A stretch of DNA of 64,000 nt from Bettongia penicillata ogilbyi (Eukaryota > Chordata > Mammalia > Diprotodontia > Potoroidae), in contig JAJHZJ010000694.1 of the NCBI GenBank assembly GCA_023548195.1, positions 248,001-312,000 on the forward strand, in the 5' to 3' direction. Shown here piece after piece: positions 32,376 through 44,200 of the stretch (positions within the stretch are counted from its first letter, which is position 1; the number at the start of each line of letters is the position of its first letter). Under the pieces are notes generated by a model. That model made no database searches and was not told the origin of the DNA. It was given only the letters and a program-made list of their open reading frames with translations. A program made the position numbers and the translations under genes.

Positions 32376-33699
32376 TTTCTTTTTTAAGCTCCATACTCTA
32401 GCCTAGCAACATTCTGGCTAGATCCAACATAAATTGTGGAATTAATTGATTGATTATTTGAATGAAGAATGGATTAGCAGAATCTATTCCTGATGTGACT
32501 CAAAGAGAAAAGGCCTGAAGCATCATGTTAATATTTAAGCATCTGTGCAAGTGGAATGACCAGAACCATGCTCACTAATCAGCCACAGTCAAAAGTACCA
32601 TATCAATTCAAAGAATCAGTGGTACAGAGGTAATGAAACAAACCTGGGAACAACTGAAATCCTATTTCTCCCCTGCTACTGGTGGGGCACAAAGTAGTTA
32701 AACTGGGGTTCTATCTAACAGTGTTGGAAATCTGTCCAACACTGCTGATGCTTCTGTCTTCTTTACGTCCTTCTTTTAAACTCACAAGGAGATGTCTGTG
32801 TGATTCACAACAGAATCCCACCATAAGAAATGTACCCTGAAAAAGTTGTCCCCTACAATATTTGCCGTATCTTTGTCACCTGACCTTCTATATGAGTTTC
32901 TGCATCTCTATCTGAGTAAGAGACTAAAATGCTGGTTAAAAGAAGGCATATCTTGTCTGTGTGATCCCAAGAGCTAAGGATCTTGTGAAGGAAAAGGATA
33001 GCATTAATTTGGGTCGACTTCTGGTTACTGAAATAAGTGAGAAAGTATCCTTAGATGGGCAGGTTACTGGGACAGCTAAAGCAGGAAAAAACCAAATAAA
33101 CTAGGAGAGCATAGATCTGAAGCTTCCCCATGTCCCCTAAGAGGAAAAAAAAATACTTAGGAAAGCAGTTATCCTCTCTCAACATGAATTAGCAGGTCCT
33201 TGGTAAATATTTGTTAAATTTAATTTAATGAAAGCTTTGTTAACAAAATATATCCTTAAAGATTATTTTCATTTCTTTGCCTTCCACATCGATCCATCCC
33301 AGAAGCTTGCTTATTTTCCACTTAGATCCATAGCACCAAAAAAAAAAAAGTAAAAATTCCTACCAAACACATCTGTAACCACAAGGTTATGGAAGCATAA
33401 TAACTCATATGTCTATAACATTTAAGAAGTCACAAAGTACTTCCCACATATAGATCTTTTGAGGTAGATAGTATTTTTAAGTTTTATTGATGCCTTTTAC
33501 TTTTATTTTCAAGCCATTTAAAAAAATAAAGCCATTCACCCAGTGAGCCTTCTTTTGTTGCAAAGAAAATAAAAAGTTAGACAAAACCAGCTGACACACC
33601 AACTATACTTGAAAATGTATAAAACAGTCCATACTCCCAATTGCTCCATTTTCCAGTAAAAGAGGAAAGGTACGCTTGTTCATCCCTCATCTGGGACCG
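32376..33699. other. Repeat-poor spacer
   Basis: No confident repeat except a possible reversed MIR scrap at 33415-33480 ('cacaaagtacttcccacata') and an A-run at 33340-33351. No gene recognised. Confidence 0.35.
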
Positions 33700-34060
33700 A
33701 CTGGTCAGTGAAATTGGTTTCATTTTATTGTATTTTCATTTACATTGCTGTAGCCCTACAGAAGAGTTTTCCAAGTTTTCCTTATGTCACTCTATAGACA
33801 ATCATACAAGTATTCCTATGCGTCTCTGAATTCCTTGCATTCACAATTTCTTGTGATACAGTAATTTTCCATTATATTCAGATAACTCATTTCCTTTATC
33901 CATTCCTAACTCAATGGGTACCCACTACTTCCATTTTTTCTACCACAATAAATGTCACTATAAATATTGTGATCTGTTCAAAACCTTTTTTTCTGTCCCC
34001 ATTCTCCTTAAGTAACATGATTGGCGGTAGGACCTCTGAGTGAAAAGCTTTTGTAACTGG
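33700..34060 (-). mobile_element. LINE-1 ORF2 C-terminal fragment, minus strand
   Basis: Reversed marsupial L1 end: 'acagtaattttccattatat', 'catttcctttatccattcct', 'caatgggtacccactacttc', 'ctaccacaataaatgtcact', 'ataaatattgtgatctgttc'. These are the codons after the C-terminal 'YYCAI' block of ORF2 in reverse. Truncated at both ends. Confidence 0.7.
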
Positions 34061-34219
34061 ATTTCTGTCTTAACTATGTCTTGGTAGAACACAGGAATGT
34101 AGGACATGTTTAATAAAAGTCTGGTTATTTATTAACTCCCAGATATTTTATATATTTTGAATGTAATTTCTCTACCATTTACTCTTGGTATTTTTATAAC
34201 TATCTTAGTGCAAGTATTG
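34061..34219. other. No feature recognised
   Basis: Possibly further decayed L1; not assignable. Confidence 0.3.
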
Positions 34220-34350
34220 GATTCTCCATTTCAAACATAATGAAACTGAAATTCAAAGAATTTGAGTGACTTGTTCAAAAATCCTAATTCAGATCCAATT
34301 ATCCTGATTCTAGGATAAACACTCTTTTCATCACACCATGATGTTTCTGA
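34220..34350 (-). mobile_element. MIR fragment
   Basis: 'aatgaaactgaaattcaaag' and 'tgagtgacttgttcaaaaat', then 'acactcttttcatcacacca', the reversed MIR right-to-head order. Confidence 0.6.
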
Positions 34351-35354
34351 ATGTGAGACGAGAAATAATTTAAGTGGATTCTGATGACATTCCTCTTCAA
34401 AGTTCTAACACAGAAGATATGGAGCCTCTGCTGCCCTGCACAACCAGCCCATACTCCCATAATCTGCATAAACATGCAAATGCGGAGGTGAAGCAGCACT
34501 GCCATAATTTTACAATAAATACCATGACCAACTTTGAAGTCAAAAAAGAAATTAACAGTACTGCTTAAGCAGGATCACAGACGAATCACTCCAAAACCAA
34601 TTTTTGTCTTGATGCAAAATGAGATAAACACCTACTTGGCTGTTATTTTGGGAATAACACAAAACAACACATCTGTCTTAATTCTGTGTTATTCATTGTA
34701 TATTTCTTAAATTATCACTTCCTGAAAAGTAATTGTATTTACATCAGCATTCATCTTAGGGTAAGTCTATGATGCCTGATCTACAAGGTACATGCAGTTA
34801 TGATAGTACTGTAATACTTTTTGCAAGAAGTAACTAGACATTAATAAAGCAGGAAAAAATGAAAGTCACGTCTTCAGATGACAATGAAAGGTTGACATAA
34901 GGTGGAAGGAAAGAAAACATTAGGAGGGAAATGCAACTGACATGATTCCATGAACTGTTTTTGGTCCAAAACAAATTGCTCATCAATATCTTCTGGTGAG
35001 TCAGTTGTAGAGTCATATTTAACCTATGATGAGAGACATTGGAAAGGACTACAAAGTTGCTAAAATGTTATTTGTGATTTCAAATAAGATTAAAATTAGC
35101 TGACTAATAATATCACAATCTCAGATTTAGAGTGAACAAAACAGAATCAGAATTTCAAAAAACCACCACACAGTTCTTATACTCATCGGCTTAGCCAAAA
35201 GCATCCATATAGAATAAGGATTCAACTTCCCCCTTCAAAGATGTCTTATATTCCTAACTTTTAAAGCCAGTATGCACTAAATTATTAAAACCAAGTTTTA
35301 TATTCCAATATGACAACTGGAGCATATCCACCTATAGGGCAAGGATCATTCATG

Positions 35355-35355
<1 letters not shown>
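34351..35355. other. No feature recognised
   Basis: About 1 kb without a confident repeat or gene. Confidence 0.4.

Positions 35356-35398
<43 letters not shown>
35356..35398. repeat. (CA)n microsatellite
   Basis: About 20 perfect CA units; the longest uninterrupted CA tract in the window. Confidence 0.95.
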
Positions 35399-35640
35399 AC
35401 CTAGTGAACAAAATAGGTGAATGAATGGATGTTATCTTCCTTTGAGAACTCACATACCATTATATGCTATAACATTATATAATACAGTATAATAGCTGAA
35501 AGCTACATGAGTTAAGAGATACAAATGAAATAAGTACATAAATCTCTCAAAAGATATTTAAAATGCTGTTATGTCATTGTTTATATGTTTATTTCTACAT
35601 ATGGGTTTTAAGATAATGCAAGCTAGATTAGCTGCAAGCA
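35399..35640. other. No feature recognised
   Basis: AT-rich spacer. Confidence 0.3.
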
Positions 35641-36385
35641 CTACAGCTGAAATCTCAAAGTTGAAAGTGACCTCAGAGGTCACATGGCATAAATCAAAAT
35701 TTATAGTTATTTGTTAAATTAATTAGCTAATTAATGAGTCTGTAACACAATATTTTTTTTTTGTAGCTAAGAGAAAAAAGCCCAAGAGTAACACATGGGA
35801 ATTTAATTGGCTTTTCCAATAGAGGAAGCAGGGTCATTCACCAAGTGGTCACTCAAGCTCCTCCCAAATACACCCAGCGATAGGGAAACCTAGTGTCTTC
35901 AGAGGCATCTTCTTTCACTTTTGGATAACTAATTGTCATGAAATGTGTCCTGCCATGAAGCCTAAATCTGCCTGTCTTCAGGTTTTTCTCATTGTTCCCA
36001 GTTCTGCCCTCTGAGCCTAAGCAGAACCAATGGAATTACTCTGGCATCCAACAGTCCTGCAGATAACTGAAAACAGGGATTGCTAATCACTCCATTAATC
36101 TCCTCTATACTAAACACCCAGGGTTCATTCAACAAAATATGATAAGGCATATACTCCAGTTGCTCTCCCATACTGATTGCTCAGCTTTGTAAATTTTACA
36201 ATTTTATTTCCCCCAAAATGTGGCACACAGAACTGAACACAATATGCTAGATAAAACTTGCTTCTACAGATAAACTATTTTAAAAATCCATATTTTAATT
36301 TTAGTTTATTATATGCAACAGTAAGTCCTCCTCCTCGTTGTGAGTACAGAGGTGATCCTGTGCAAATAGAGGTTAAGTTCTACAA
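35641..36385 (-). mobile_element. LINE L3/CR1, minus strand
   Basis: Reversed CR1/L3 order: 'gacctcagaggtcacatggc', 'ccaagtggtcactcaagctc', 'ttcacttttggataactaat', 'atgaagcctaaatctgcctg', 'gttcccagttctgccctctg', 'agcctaagcagaaccaatgg', and 'caaaatgtggcacacagaac' followed by 'tgaacacaatatgctag'. Non-coding now. The 3' end is at the left. Confidence 0.8.
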
Positions 36386-36593
36386 GGTTCTAGGAGACAC
36401 ATGCTTTGAATATAAGTTTTTATGTCTTTTTTCTGAAGACCATACAAGTTAAGTTCAGATGCTCATTGTCTGATGGATTATTTGAGTCACCACTACTCTC
36501 AAAGACCAAGTAGAAGAAGATAAATAAGTTTGCATCAGATGATGGAAATGTCTTCACTAAGGAAACCATAGATCTTTTAATATTAAAGCACAT

Positions 36594-36636
36594 CATAATA
36601 TAATATAATATGGCATAATATAACATAACATAATAG
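36594..36636. repeat. (ATAAT)n-like simple repeat
   Basis: 'ataatataatataatatggc' and onward. It directly precedes a SINE. Confidence 0.8.
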
Positions 36637-36639
36637 ATA

Positions 36640-36878
36640 GTATATTGGACCTGGAGTCAGAAAAACTCATCTTCCTGTGTTCAAATGTGGTCTCAGAAAC
36701 TTAGCTGTGTGAACCTGGGCAATTCATTTAACCCTGTTTACTTCAGTTTCCTCATCCGTAAAATGAGCAGGAGAACGAAATGACAAACCACTGCAGTATC
36801 TTTGACAAAGAAACCCCAAACGGGGTCATGAAGAATCAGACATAATTAAAAATGACTGAATAACCAATACCACAACAA
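36640..36878 (+). mobile_element. MAR1-type marsupial CORE-SINE
   Basis: 'gtatattggacctggagtca', 'tgtgaacctgggcaattcat', 'acttcagtttcctcatccgt', 'aaaatgagcaggagaacgaa', 'accactgcagtatctttgac', 'accccaaacggggtcatgaa', ending 'aatgactgaataacc'. Full body; the extreme 5' end is eroded. Confidence 0.85.
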
Positions 36879-37069
36879 TATTGTTTCTAAATTGCAACCG
36901 ACCACCTCCTAATATAGTGTTTTGCTGCAAAATTTCCTAATTATAGATAAAAAATAAGGTCTGAGATCTAGACCAAAAATGAGGCCTGGACTTAGATGAT
37001 ATAATCTAATTCCATTTCATAGATGAGGTCCTGGGATAGAAATTGTGGGATGATAGGGTGTGAAAGACT
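36879..37069. other. No confident feature
   Basis: A scrap at 36985-37030 ('ccatttcatagatgaggtcc') may be a reversed MIR piece. Confidence 0.3.
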
Positions 37070-37205
37070 GTGTTGTTAGGGTTCAGAATGAATCAGGAGG
37101 CATTTGGGTTTAAACATCAGATCCAAAAGATCCCAACTATGTAATCCGGGGAAAGTCACAAACCTCCCCAGCCTTCAGTTTTATTGATCATCAGTCAACT
37201 TTGAA
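37070..37205 (+). mobile_element. CORE-SINE fragment
   Basis: 'catttgggtttaaacatcag', 'gtaatccggggaaagtcaca' and 'aacctccccagccttcagtt' match the SINE middle. Confidence 0.55.
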
Positions 37206-37611
37206 AATAAGTTTTCAAGTCCTGATATGAAAAGTCCAGATGGATTTCTCATTACTATCACAAGATGTGCCATATTAACACATTTGAGGTAAACAAGGAT
37301 ACTCACTTCCTACATTATACTTTAATTGAGTCATATTCAAGAATACCACCAAAGTTTGTCAGTCCTTGGCTCAAGAGAAGGTTTCAAGATGAAACAAAAC
37401 ATTATTAAGGACTAATTTCTAAATAGGTGTGATGAAGTTATACATTTGTGACTTATAAATCACTGAATTTCAAATGAAATGTAATGCACTACATTTCAAG
37501 AGAACAGAAGGAGACTAAGATAGGAGTTGGGAAATGATGTAGGGTATTATCTCAGTGAAGAAACTGGCAAACAGAATTTTCTGGGCAAGGAAACAGAAAA
37601 ATAATTTGATC
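37206..37611. other. No feature recognised
   Basis: No repeat or gene recognised. Confidence 0.4.
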
Positions 37612-37870
37612 TAATAATCAAGTCAACAAGCATTTATTAATTATCTACTAAACTAATCAGTAAGGGACATCAAAAGATAAGTAAGACTGAATTTCCACCC
37701 TTGAGGAGCTTAACATCTTATCTAGGGGAGATAAGTCAAGTGCGCAAGAAACCATCACCCAAATTTGACCATAGAGTGTACCAGAAGAGATACAAGCCAA
37801 AGGCTGTGAGAAATGATAGTGAGGAAAGTCCACTTAAAAGATCACCTCCTTAGAGGTGATGATAATCCTT
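37612..37870 (-). mobile_element. LINE-2 (L2) 3' end, minus strand
   Basis: 'caagtcaacaagcatttatt', 'aattatctactaaact', 'cacccttgaggagcttaaca', then 'tcttatctaggggagataag'. The right limit is approximate. Confidence 0.7.
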
Positions 37871-38179
37871 CATCCTAAAAAAAGAGGTAAGTCCCAGGAA
37901 TGGATCAGCAAGCATTTACGATGGTGCACGTGTTTGGGTATCACCATTCCTCCAGTCTCCGGGATTCATCATTTTAACATGTCTTCTGCTTTCTAGGGGC
38001 AATCCATCAGATGCCAAATTTGCCATTTCTACCTCTACAACATCTCATGCATCCAAGCTCTTTTCACTCTCCTCGCATAATTAAAACCTTAGTTCATTCT
38101 TTGATGGCCTCCATCTTCCATTGGCAAGTTCCTCACAGGGACTCCACATGAAGGTAGGGGCACAGGCTCACTGTGCTTC
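37871..38179. other. No confident feature
   Basis: Pyrimidine-rich; possibly more of the following plus-strand L2 ('ccagatgccaaatttgccat'). Confidence 0.3.
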
Positions 38180-38410
38180 ATTCCCTTCTCTTTTTCTGCT
38201 TTTTATTCTCCGAACTTCACCCCAGTGCTTTAGGATCTTTCTCTCCTCCTTCCTTTTTCAGCTCCCTTTTTTTGTGTTATCTGTCTCATCAGAATGTAAG
38301 TTCCTTGAGGACAGGTACTGACTTTCTTTTTGTTTGTATTTGTACCCACACTAATTTAGCACAATGCCAGGCACACAGTAAGCACTTAATAAATATATGT
38401 AGCTGACTTT
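38180..38410 (+). mobile_element. LINE-2 (L2) 3' end
   Basis: 'tcagaatgtaagttccttga', 'ggacaggtactgactttctt', 'cacaatgccaggcacacagt' and 'aagcacttaataaatatatg' form a well kept L2 terminus. Confidence 0.85.
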
Positions 38411-39300
38411 CTTGTTTAGATTATTGTAAGAGGTCTCCTAATTAGCCTGTCTGCTTGAGGCTTTCCTCATACTGCCATTGAAACAATTTTCCTTAAAGGC
38501 AAATCCAATTATTTTACTTCCCTACTCAACAAATTGCAGTGCTTCTTATCACCTCTAAGATAAAATATGATGTCTTCTGTTTAACTTTTTAAGTTCCTCT
38601 CAAATTTGCCCCAACCTATTTCTCCATCTCCACTGTAATCCAGTCAAACTGTCCTCTCTGGGGGACATAAGACAAGGACACAGATAACAACCATACAGAA
38701 TGTGATGAACGAACGAAATGCTATGAGAGATGACAGGGGACATCATTAGGGAAGGAGAACGCAGAAAAGTTTCACAGGGATGATCACACCCCCTCATAAA
38801 AATGGATTCATAACTAGGAATAACATCAACAGTTTTTCTCTAATAGTGATTTCCACCATTCTCTTAATTGTTCACACCTGATACTACATCTACCATCTCC
38901 AAACTTTTTTGCACAAGTTGTCTCACAAACCTGGAATGCACTCCCTCCTTAACAACATGACCCAAAAATCATTCTGACTCCTTTAAGACAACAGTTTAAG
39001 CAACATATTCCTACATGAAGCTTTTCCTGATCCCTTCAACTGCTAGAGTCCTCTGTCTCAAACTATTTTGTGTTTTACTGCAGTAATTGTAAATAGTAAT
39101 TTTACTAAAGTAACTGCATGTATTTATTGTATTGTATTTGATTTCCATGTACTTGTATATGGTCTTGTTATCTCCCTGTTATAATGTGTGTTCCCTGACA
39201 ATAGGAATTGTTTCATCCATTGTATTTGTCATTCCATCAGTTAAAACAATGTCCGGCATATAAAAGAAAAATAAAAAATATATATCAATTCATTGATTGT
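38411..39300 (+). mobile_element. Second LINE-2 (L2) 3' region, interrupted
   Basis: In tandem orientation after the previous L2: 'tttagattattgtaagaggt', 'ctcctaattagcctgtctgc', 'ctctaagataaaatatgatg', 'ctgtaatccagtcaaactgt'. A piece of opposite character, 38655-38820 ('catcattagggaaggagaac'), intervenes and resembles a reversed L2 scrap. L2 resumes at 'gcacaagttgtctcacaaac', 'ctggaatgcactccctcctt', and ends 'aacaatgtccggcatataaa'. Confidence 0.75.
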
Positions 39301-39529
39301 TTTATAGCAGAAAAAGCCTCACCTTTGTTGATTATATGAAAGAAATCTTATTTGCATAATCATTTTGGTTATTAGAAGAACACTCATGAAATTTTGGTAA
39401 GAGAGGGAGCTGAAAGTAAGGTACTCTGAGACACCTTGAGATTATCTATGGGTGTCTTTTTAATTCATTCTCTTTCGTTAGGACAGACTATGAAGAGGTG
39501 ACAACCAAAAACTATAGAACATCTTATTG
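39301..39529. other. No feature recognised
   Basis: Spacer. Confidence 0.3.
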
Positions 39530-39800
39530 ACAGGGAATAAATCTTTATACAGTACCTACTCTAGGCCAGGCACTGTGCTCAGTACTTTTTATAAATATTA
39601 TCTCATTTGATCCTTACAACAGCACCAAGATATAACTGCTATTATTATATCCATTTTACAGCTGAAGAAACTGAGGCAGAGTTAATGTTACTTATTCACA
39701 GTCACTCAGCTAGTAAGTGTGAGGCCATGTTTGAACTCTGGTCCTCATGACTCCAAGGCTGATGCTCTATCTACTGTGCCAATGAGTTGTCCCTAAGAGT
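39530..39800 (-). mobile_element. MIR/CORE-SINE, full length
   Basis: Reversed order and well preserved: 'ctaggccaggcactgtgctc', 'attatctcatttgatcctta', 'catccattttacagctgaag'-like core, 'cagtcactcagctagtaagt', 'gtttgaactctggtcctcat', 'gatgctctatctactgtgcc'. Confidence 0.85.
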
Positions 39801-41754
39801 AAATTTTAGTAAAGTTCATATTAACACATTTAGTTTATAGGGCTTTTCTTCTTTTCCCTTCCTTAGTGGAGAGGTCAAGCAAAGTTACTAGATAATCATT
39901 CATTTTGAAAGGCATTTATTACCAAATGTAGAGATTGTACTGAGTTGGATAAATGAATGAAGCCTCCCAATTTTAACTCACATAGAAAGCCCTCATTCAA
40001 ATTGCTGTGGCGGGTGATCCTAATTCAGCCATGGTCTACCTATGAAGATTTGCTCACCTGATTTATTGAATTTCCCTAATTAGGATGTTCTACCAAACAA
40101 TCAACATGCATAGTGGATAAAGTCCTCCCCACTAGGAAATTTATGTCCCTCTTTTGAATTGTACTGGCTGCTTGCCTACAGTCACAAATCCTTTAGCTAA
40201 ATCTCTCAGTGCCCCCAAAGCCACTTGGAAGACTATAAGTTGATGAATATAAATGTCTCCATAAAGGGAGCTTCTTCAATAGGTAGAAAGCAAATAAAAC
40301 CAACTGAAATTGTATCCACAAATCGGTCCTAGGAAAACTTCACAAGTCAAGTGAAGGAGTCCATTCAGGGAACACACTGGCACGTGAGATACATGGCATT
40401 GAATCCATGATATTTCAAAAATCAACTACATTTCAATAAAGTGGAAAATCCAAATGTGAGACAGTTATACAGGAATTCTAAGCTGAAGACCATTTGAGAG
40501 AGACCAAGAGTTTTATGAAATAACATTGCATGGGAATCACTGTTCCACTACCACAAAGACAGTTATTCACCATAGCTCATTCTTCTAATACAGATAGCTT
40601 CCCAACACTCCATAGATGGTATACTTGTAGTATTAATAGATATCCAACAAGTAGGTAAAATAATTTTTTGAATCTCTGATGAATACTTTTGGCATCCAAA
40701 AGTGAGTCTATCAGTTGCTTTTGATATAAGATATTTAAATAAGAGTTAATGAAATAAGACAGAATCTAGAGTAACAGGAGAACTTTCTGCCCTGTACCTC
40801 CCATCACATCTGGAAACCTGCTTACTCTACCTACTTTAATTTTAGAAAAGATTTAAATGGCTTTTTTCCACTGCAGAGACAACTCCAATGCAAATTACTT
40901 CTCCACCTTCTTTTTGACACCTTTGGTAGCTGACCAAGGTATCAGCTTACACCTAATCGAATAATCTAGATGATTAAATGAACAACAAGGCTTTTCTCAG
41001 AGATTTATTTCTGTCTTATCATGACTATACTGTGCCTTTCTTAATCTTTCAAAATACTTTTTTTCTCTTTTCCTCATGAAAAGTCACTGGCCTCAAGAAC
41101 CTATCCAAACCATGTGTCCTGTTTTCTATTATTTGTAATGGATAAGACTACTCAAAAAACAGATATCTTATAAAGAGGTATTCTGCTTTAGGAAAACTCA
41201 AATGACAAAAGCAGACAAATGAAAAGATAGTTACCTGAATTACAGAAGTTTTTGTCACTTCAATATAGTGACCCAACACCAAGAACTTTAAAATCCTGAA
41301 TCACCCTCCTACAGTATTCAAATATTTGTTTGTAAATAAAAACTACTTTGTGAGAGGAAAAGTATCACCACTGGAAAAGAACATTAAAGCCAAAGGTGCC
41401 ATTATCATAGGAAGAGATATTACAAAGGAATACAAAGAATCCCAAGACTGTAGTGAATATCGATGAGACTGAATATACCCAATTTCAATTTTTCATACGT
41501 TATGAATACATAGTCTTTCGAAGAAAAGAGTGCCTACTTCTGTCAATAGTCTTAGGAAAGCTCTAAATTAGCATCATGTAAGGCATTGTTAGAAACTATG
41601 GGCAGCCATGAGGAGTTCAGCAAAGAGCAGGTAACAAAGTAAATTCCTTATTAGGCTTTTTATCAATTGTCATCTAGCAGGGAGGCTCAGAATAGTGATG
41701 ACTGAGAAACATGCAGCTATAGTTATCTTAGGGGGAAATTTTTTTAAAAATAAA
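39801..41754. other. Repeat-poor stretch, no gene recognised
   Basis: Nearly 2 kb in which I recognise no repeat and no convincing reading frame. Confidence 0.4.
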
Positions 41755-41945
41755 CATGGTCATCATCATAATAATTCATATCTCTGTGAGGCTTTGAAAT
41801 TTGCAACACCTTTCCCTCACACAACCCAGAATATACATATTCCATCTCACTTTAAAGATAAAGAAACTAGAAAAAACCACTAAAAAAAGATCTAAATGAT
41901 TTGCCCAAGATCACTCATTAGGTAAGTTGCTAGTGCAACCAATCT
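41755..41945 (-). mobile_element. MIR/CORE-SINE fragment
   Basis: 'atatctctgtgaggctttga', 'aatttgcaacacctttccct', then 'ttaaagataaagaaacta' and 'atttgcccaagatcactcat'. Confidence 0.65.
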
Positions 41946-42178
41946 AATATTGATTATTTTTATATTTCATTTTTATAGAGTATTTCACATTTTATAAAAT
42001 GCTCTCTTCCCAACAATTCCAATAAAGTGAGTAGTAAAAATCTCATTGCACCCATTTTAAAGATAAGTAAGTTGAAGAATCAAAAAAATGGCCAAGATCA
42101 CACAGGTAATAAATACCAAAGAGATCTATGTATAAGATCAGTACTCTTTGTGCCACACCATGTTTTTCTGTTAAAAGT
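41946..42178 (-). mobile_element. MIR/CORE-SINE
   Basis: 'tatttcacattttataaaat', 'cacccattttaaagataagt', 'ggccaagatcacacaggtaa' and a head side 'cagtactctttgtgccacac'. In tandem with the preceding reversed copy; interrupted by the younger SINE at 42191. Confidence 0.7.
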
Positions 42179-42190
42179 AGTGCTTGATGA

Positions 42191-42453
42191 GCGGCAGCTA
42201 GGTCAGTGCAGGAGTCAGGAGGACCTAAGTTCAAATCTCACCTCAGACTCTTGACACTCACTAGCTGTGTGACCTTGGGCAAGTCACCCCAATTGCCTCA
42301 TCCTGGGTCATCTCCAGTATTCAGATGGCTCTGGAGGAGAAGTGAGATTGGTGACCTGCACAGCCCTCACTCACTCAAAAGAAAGCCAAGTACAAGTCAT
42401 GTCATTATTTCTCTGATGGAATGGTTTTCTTCAGCAACAAAGGACGAACACAC
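42191..42453 (+). mobile_element. tRNA-headed SINE with RTE-type tail, flanked by a target duplication
   Basis: Head 'gcggcagctaggtcagtgca', B-box side 'aagttcaaatctcacctcag', 'tgtgtgaccttgggcaagtc', then the RTE-like part 'catcctgggtcatctccagt', 'ggctctggaggagaagtgag', 'tggtgacctgcacagccctc', 'ggttttcttcagcaacaaag', 'gacgaacac'. Flanks agtgcttgatga (42179-42190) and agtgctggatga (42454-42465) agree at 11 of 12, so the ends are exact and the insertion is comparatively young. Transposed by RTE machinery (known for such tails). Confidence 0.9.
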
Positions 42454-42484
42454 AGTGCTGGATGAGGAGACCAGTACCAAGGGA

Positions 42485-42565
42485 ACTTTCATCCGTAAAA
42501 AGGGTGGGACTACATGATCTCTGGTTCCTTGCAATATACGTATTCTGATTCTAAGAAGAAAAGTA
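42485..42565 (+). mobile_element. CORE-SINE tail fragment
   Basis: 'tcatccgtaaaaagggtggg', 'actacatgatctctggttcc' and 'gtattctgattctaag' match 'atctgtaaaatggg...ggactagatgacctct...ttctatgattctaa'. Confidence 0.6.
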
Positions 42566-43282
42566 ATTACCAAAAGAAACATTTCATGAAATCTCTTTTA
42601 ATCTGAGTATTTGGGTTTATTACATTGAGATCCAGAGGTATAATCAGCAATGTCTACACTTGGGTCAAATGGTGTGGGTCAAAGTTGGTGAAGAAAGTGG
42701 CCATCCTGGGGTGCAGCCCCACAACCTCAGGAGAAGGAAGCACTAAAGGTGAAGAAATCACCCTCACATGAAGCACCATGGCTGCTCCCATGGAAACTTA
42801 GAGAAGCAGGCACAGAAGCAAGCACTCACGGGAAGAGGCAGTTCATCCCTTCCAGATGTCTCCACTAGGGCACAAACGCTATCTTCCACTCTAGTCAGCC
42901 TTACAATTGAGACCCCAGAGAATGAAATCTCGGATACAACTATTGTGATATGTTCCTGGAATCCCTCAAAATCTAAAAGAGGTCTTACAAATTAACAGGT
43001 CTCCCCTCCCTACCCTCAATCTCTCCTCCATTTAAAAAAAAAAGGAGGAAAATGAGGGTGTCAAAACATTTTTTCATATTTTTCACATTTAATTAGAGGG
43101 AAAAACTTGAAAAAATTTCTTATTTTCTTTGTGCAGGTCTTTGCATCTACAACTCACACCATTATATAAATATGTTAAAATATAACTAACTTCGAATTTT
43201 TGCTAATTCACAGAGACAGGTTAAAATTACCCTAGTACTTCTGGCTAAATACAGAGGAACTGATGAGCCAATTAATGTTACA
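42566..43282. other. No feature recognised
   Basis: No repeat or gene recognised. The 75-codon frame at 42768 lacks any motif. Confidence 0.4.
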
Positions 43283-43420
43283 GCGGTTGTCCTTCATTCT
43301 CAAAGAGGACCAAAAGGACAGCCCTATGCTGGGGTCAAGGTACAGTGTCTAATTGTGGCTGATCAGAACAATAGCTTGACAGGCTATACCACAGGGTGGG
43401 CACAAATGGTCCCTATTGAC
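43283..43420. mobile_element. RTE-related or SINE-tail fragment
   Basis: 'gttgtccttcattctcaaag' and 'aggaccaaaaggacagccct', 'gtggctgatcagaacaatag', then 'ggtgggcacaaatggtccct' recall marsupial RTE-associated repeats. Family and orientation are uncertain. Confidence 0.45.
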
Positions 43421-43479
43421 TACTTAATATCATATATAAAAATTTACTTATTTATTTCCAAAGATGATTAAGAGAAAAG

Positions 43480-44200
43480 GCAAACAATCTGTATGTTCTA
43501 TACAGCAGTTCCTTTTGTGATGGCAAAGAAATAGAAATTGCAGGGATGCCCATCAATTGGAGAATCTCTGAATAAGTTGTGGTATATGATTGTGATGGAA
43601 TATTACTGTGCTATAAGAGATGATGACCTCGATGATCTTAGAAACACATGGAAAGACTTGCGTGAAATAATACGGAGCAAAATGTACAGAACCAAGAGAA
43701 CTTTGCATACAGTAACAGTAATACTGTTCTAAGAATGACTGAGTGAATAAGTCATTTTGACCATTATAAATACCCAAACGAACTATAAAGAATATATGAA
43801 GAAAGACGTTATCTGCATCCAGAGAAAGAACTGATCGATAGAAGTATGTATAGAATATTTTTACATATATGTGTCTATATCTACAAGTGTCTGTATGTAT
43901 ATATGTATATGTATATACATATATGCATAATTATTTATAGCTATACACATATAACACATATACCTATTTGTGCCTGATGGTAGCCATCTCTAGGATGGGG
44001 GGAAGGGAAGAAAAAAGAAAAAGAAGAAATTTATATGATCCTTTTGTTGTTTGTTTGAGAGGAAGCAACTCATGCATAGTAGACTTGCAGTTTCATGTGC
44101 AAATATCTTTTTTTATTGTACTGTTATGGAAATACTTATTTTATTCCACAAATTAAAAATAAAATTTTAAAAACAAAAAATAAATAATTAATTAAAAAAG
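43480..44200 (+). mobile_element. LINE-1 3' end, 5'-truncated, with A-rich tail
   Basis: Contains the last part of ORF2 (43538-43732), then 'ctgcatccagagaaagaact', an internal TA-rich expansion (43860-43960), 'gatggggggaagggaagaaa', and an A-rich end 'ttttaaaaacaaaaaataaa' near 44160-44200. A typical 5'-truncated L1 copy. Confidence 0.85.
43538..43732 (+). pseudogene. C-terminal remnant of LINE-1 ORF2
   Basis: ORF2 encodes the L1 endonuclease and reverse transcriptase. The 64 codons here hold only the extreme C-terminus, with the conserved block WYMIVMEYYCAIRDDDLDD, then TWKDLREII and RTKRTLHTVTVILF before a stop. Nothing of the RT or endonuclease domain is present, so this is a relic of a truncated insertion. 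Confidence 0.8.

Noticed and set aside
36594..36636. ATAAT repeats considered as an origin-like AT element
   Set aside because: Simple repeat next to a SINE; nothing else supports replication function.
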